From Propionivibrio sp. (GTDB lineage: Bacteria > Pseudomonadota > Gammaproteobacteria > Burkholderiales > Rhodocyclaceae), in the NCBI GenBank assembly GCA_003249625.1, contig QKII01000131.1:1-6078 (forward strand): a stretch of DNA of 6,078 nucleotides, read 5' to 3'. The notes beneath the pieces are model-generated. The model was not told the DNA's origin, did no database searches, and saw only the letters and a program-made list of their open reading frames with translations. The translations under genes were made by a program, and so were the position numbers. Positions within the stretch are counted from its first letter, which is position 1. Each line of letters opens with the position of its first letter. This document shows, piece after piece, positions 4,707-6,078 of this stretch.

Positions 4707-6078
4707 GCACACGAAAGCCGGCTGCAGCAATCAGCCTGTCTCCAGACACCCCCTCGTATCACGCCAGAAATTTCCTGAACCGGGAGCTCGGAATTCTGGC
4801 GTTCAATCACCGAGTTCTGGCGCAGGCAAAAAATCCTGCGACACCGTTGCTCGAACGTTTGCGTTTTCTCTGTATCTTCAGCAGCAATCTGGACGAGTTT
4901 TTCGAAATCCGTGTTGCCGGACTGAAGGAGCAGGTCAAGCTGAATTCCGTGGCAAAAACCTCAGATGGTCTTTCCGCACCGGCAGCATTGCAGCAAATCA
5001 GCGAATGCGCCCACGCCATGGTCGAGGAACAATACCGCCTGTTCAATCAGGAGGTCCTGCCGAAACTGGCCAAGGAAGGTATCGTCTTCCTGCGCCGCAG
5101 CGAATGGAGCGAGGAGCAGTTACAGTGGATCAAGGGCTATTTCATTCGGGAAGTCATGCCTGTCCTTACTCCCATCGGACTCGATCCGTCACACCCCTTC
5201 CCCCGCTTGCTCAACAAGAGTCTCAACTTCGCTGTCGAACTTGAAGGGAAAGATGCCTTCGGACGCAGTTCCGGTACGGCAATCGTGCAGGCACCGCGGG
5301 TACTTCCACGGGTGATCCGTTTGCCGCGCGAACTCAGCGCCAGCGAATACTGTTTCGTTTTCCTATCGTCAGTCCTGCACGAGTTCGTCGGCGAACTCTT
5401 TTCCGGCATGAATGTGCTTGGCTGCCACCAGTTCCGGGTCACGCGCAACAGCGACCTGTTCGTCGACGAGGAAGAAGTCAAGAACCTGCGCGCGAGCATT
5501 CAGGGAGAACTCCCCCAACGACATTTTGGCGATGCGGTACGTCTGGAGGTAACCGACAACTGCTCCTCGAACATGACGCGATTCCTCCTCGAACAATTTG
5601 GTCTGGGGACGAACGACCTCTTTTGCGTCGCCGGCCCAGCCAATCTTGTGCGTCTGATGCAGATTCCGGATCTGGTCCAACGCCCCGATCTGAAGTTCAA
5701 GCCTTTCCAGGTCGGCTCGCCAAAGTCGTTGAAAAAGAGCCGTTCAATCTTCGAGTCCATCCGCGCCGGAGACATCCTGCTGCATCACCCGTACCAGAGC
5801 TTTGCGCCAGTCATCGAATTGATCGACCAGGCAGCGACCGATCCCCACGTTGTAGCCATCAAGATGACGGTCTATCGCACCGGCACGGATTCCGTGCTGA
5901 TGCAATCGCTGTTGCGGGCGGCGCTAAACGGCAAGGAAGTTACTGTCGTGGTCGAGCTGATGGCTCGCTTCGACGAGGAAGCGAACATCGGCTGGGCAAC
6001 CAAGCTCGAACAGGTCGGTGCACACGTCGTTTATGGCGTGGTCGGCTACAAGACGCACAGCAAGATGCTGATGATCGT
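4703..6078 (+). CDS. ppk1: Polyphosphate kinase 1, 3' end beyond the window
   Basis: PPK1 reversibly transfers the gamma-phosphate of ATP onto growing polyphosphate through a phosphohistidine intermediate. The visible 458 codons cover the N-terminal domain (about 20-125, with NRELGILAFN at 26-35 and SSNLDEFFEIRVAGL around 60-74), the middle domain (about 130-330, with PVLTPIGLDPSHPFP), and the start of the first catalytic domain. Numbering runs 17 ahead of the Escherichia coli enzyme throughout: Asn62 matches Asn45 (adenine contact), Arg392 and Arg422 match Mg-binding Arg375 and Arg405, and His452 in KTHSK matches the phosphorylated His435. The enzyme looks intact as far as it goes; about a third of the usual 690 or so residues lies outside. 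The ATG at 4703 is forced, because an in-frame TAA at 4667 leaves no earlier start. The start lacks a clear ribosome binding site. Confidence 0.97.
   Translation, partial: MSTRKPAAAISLSPDTPSYHARNFLNRELGILAFNHRVLAQAKNPATPLLERLRFLCIFSSNLDEFFEIRVAGLKEQVKLNSVAKTSDGLSAPAALQQISECAHAMVEEQYRLFNQEVLPKLAKEGIVFLRRSEWSEEQLQWIKGYFIREVMPVLTPIGLDPSHPFPRLLNKSLNFAVELEGKDAFGRSSGTAIVQAPRVLPRVIRLPRELSASEYCFVFLSSVLHEFVGELFSGMNVLGCHQFRVTRNSDLFVDEEEVKNLRASIQGELPQRHFGDAVRLEVTDNCSSNMTRFLLEQFGLGTNDLFCVAGPANLVRLMQIPDLVQRPDLKFKPFQVGSPKSLKKSRSIFESIRAGDILLHHPYQSFAPVIELIDQAATDPHVVAIKMTVYRTGTDSVLMQSLLRAALNGKEVTVVVELMARFDEEANIGWATKLEQVGAHVVYGVVGYKTHSKMLMI

Noticed and set aside
5137..5775. Three minus-strand open frames inside ppk1
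   Set aside because: They are antisense to continuous PPK1 coding sequence with conserved residues, and no ribosome binding site or domain supports them.

Overview
The window reads as a gene-dense chromosomal piece of a moderately GC-rich Gram-negative bacterium. The style of the PPK1, the PhnD-like and the GGDEF-EAL proteins suggests a betaproteobacterium, perhaps of the Rhodocyclaceae (Azoarcus/Dechloromonas/Accumulibacter relatives). That placement is inference from protein flavour, not from a marker gene. No rRNA, tRNA, CRISPR array, insertion sequence or phage gene is visible.

The layout is two divergent units around an intergenic region at about 4542-4702. To the right, on the plus strand, is polyphosphate kinase 1 (ppk1, from 4703, cut by the window end after 458 codons). 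To the left, everything is on the minus strand. Read in transcription order there is a HAD-superfamily hydrolase (4541-3849), a 38-aa small protein (3746-3630), a 62-aa small protein (3596-3408), a membrane-anchored GGDEF-EAL cyclic-di-GMP protein (3290-951), and a PhnD-type periplasmic binding protein (954-52) whose ATG overlaps the previous stop. A further reading frame starts 2 nt after it and leaves the window (49-1). A plausible sigma-70 promoter lies just upstream of the GGDEF-EAL gene (3395-3367), so that gene and those after it could form their own unit.

Functionally, the right half concerns polyphosphate synthesis (PPK1) with a divergent phosphatase-like HAD enzyme. The left half looks like a sensory module in which a secreted PhnD-like solute-binding protein, with no transporter genes visible here, is translationally coupled to a two-transmembrane GGDEF-EAL protein with a large periplasmic domain. 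The closest established precedent for that logic is the NspS-MbaA pair of Vibrio cholerae, in which a periplasmic binding protein controls a GGDEF-EAL enzyme. The ligand here would be different, possibly a phosphorus oxyanion. That ligand, and any link to polyphosphate, are hypotheses from family and neighbourhood only. The two small proteins match no family I recognise.
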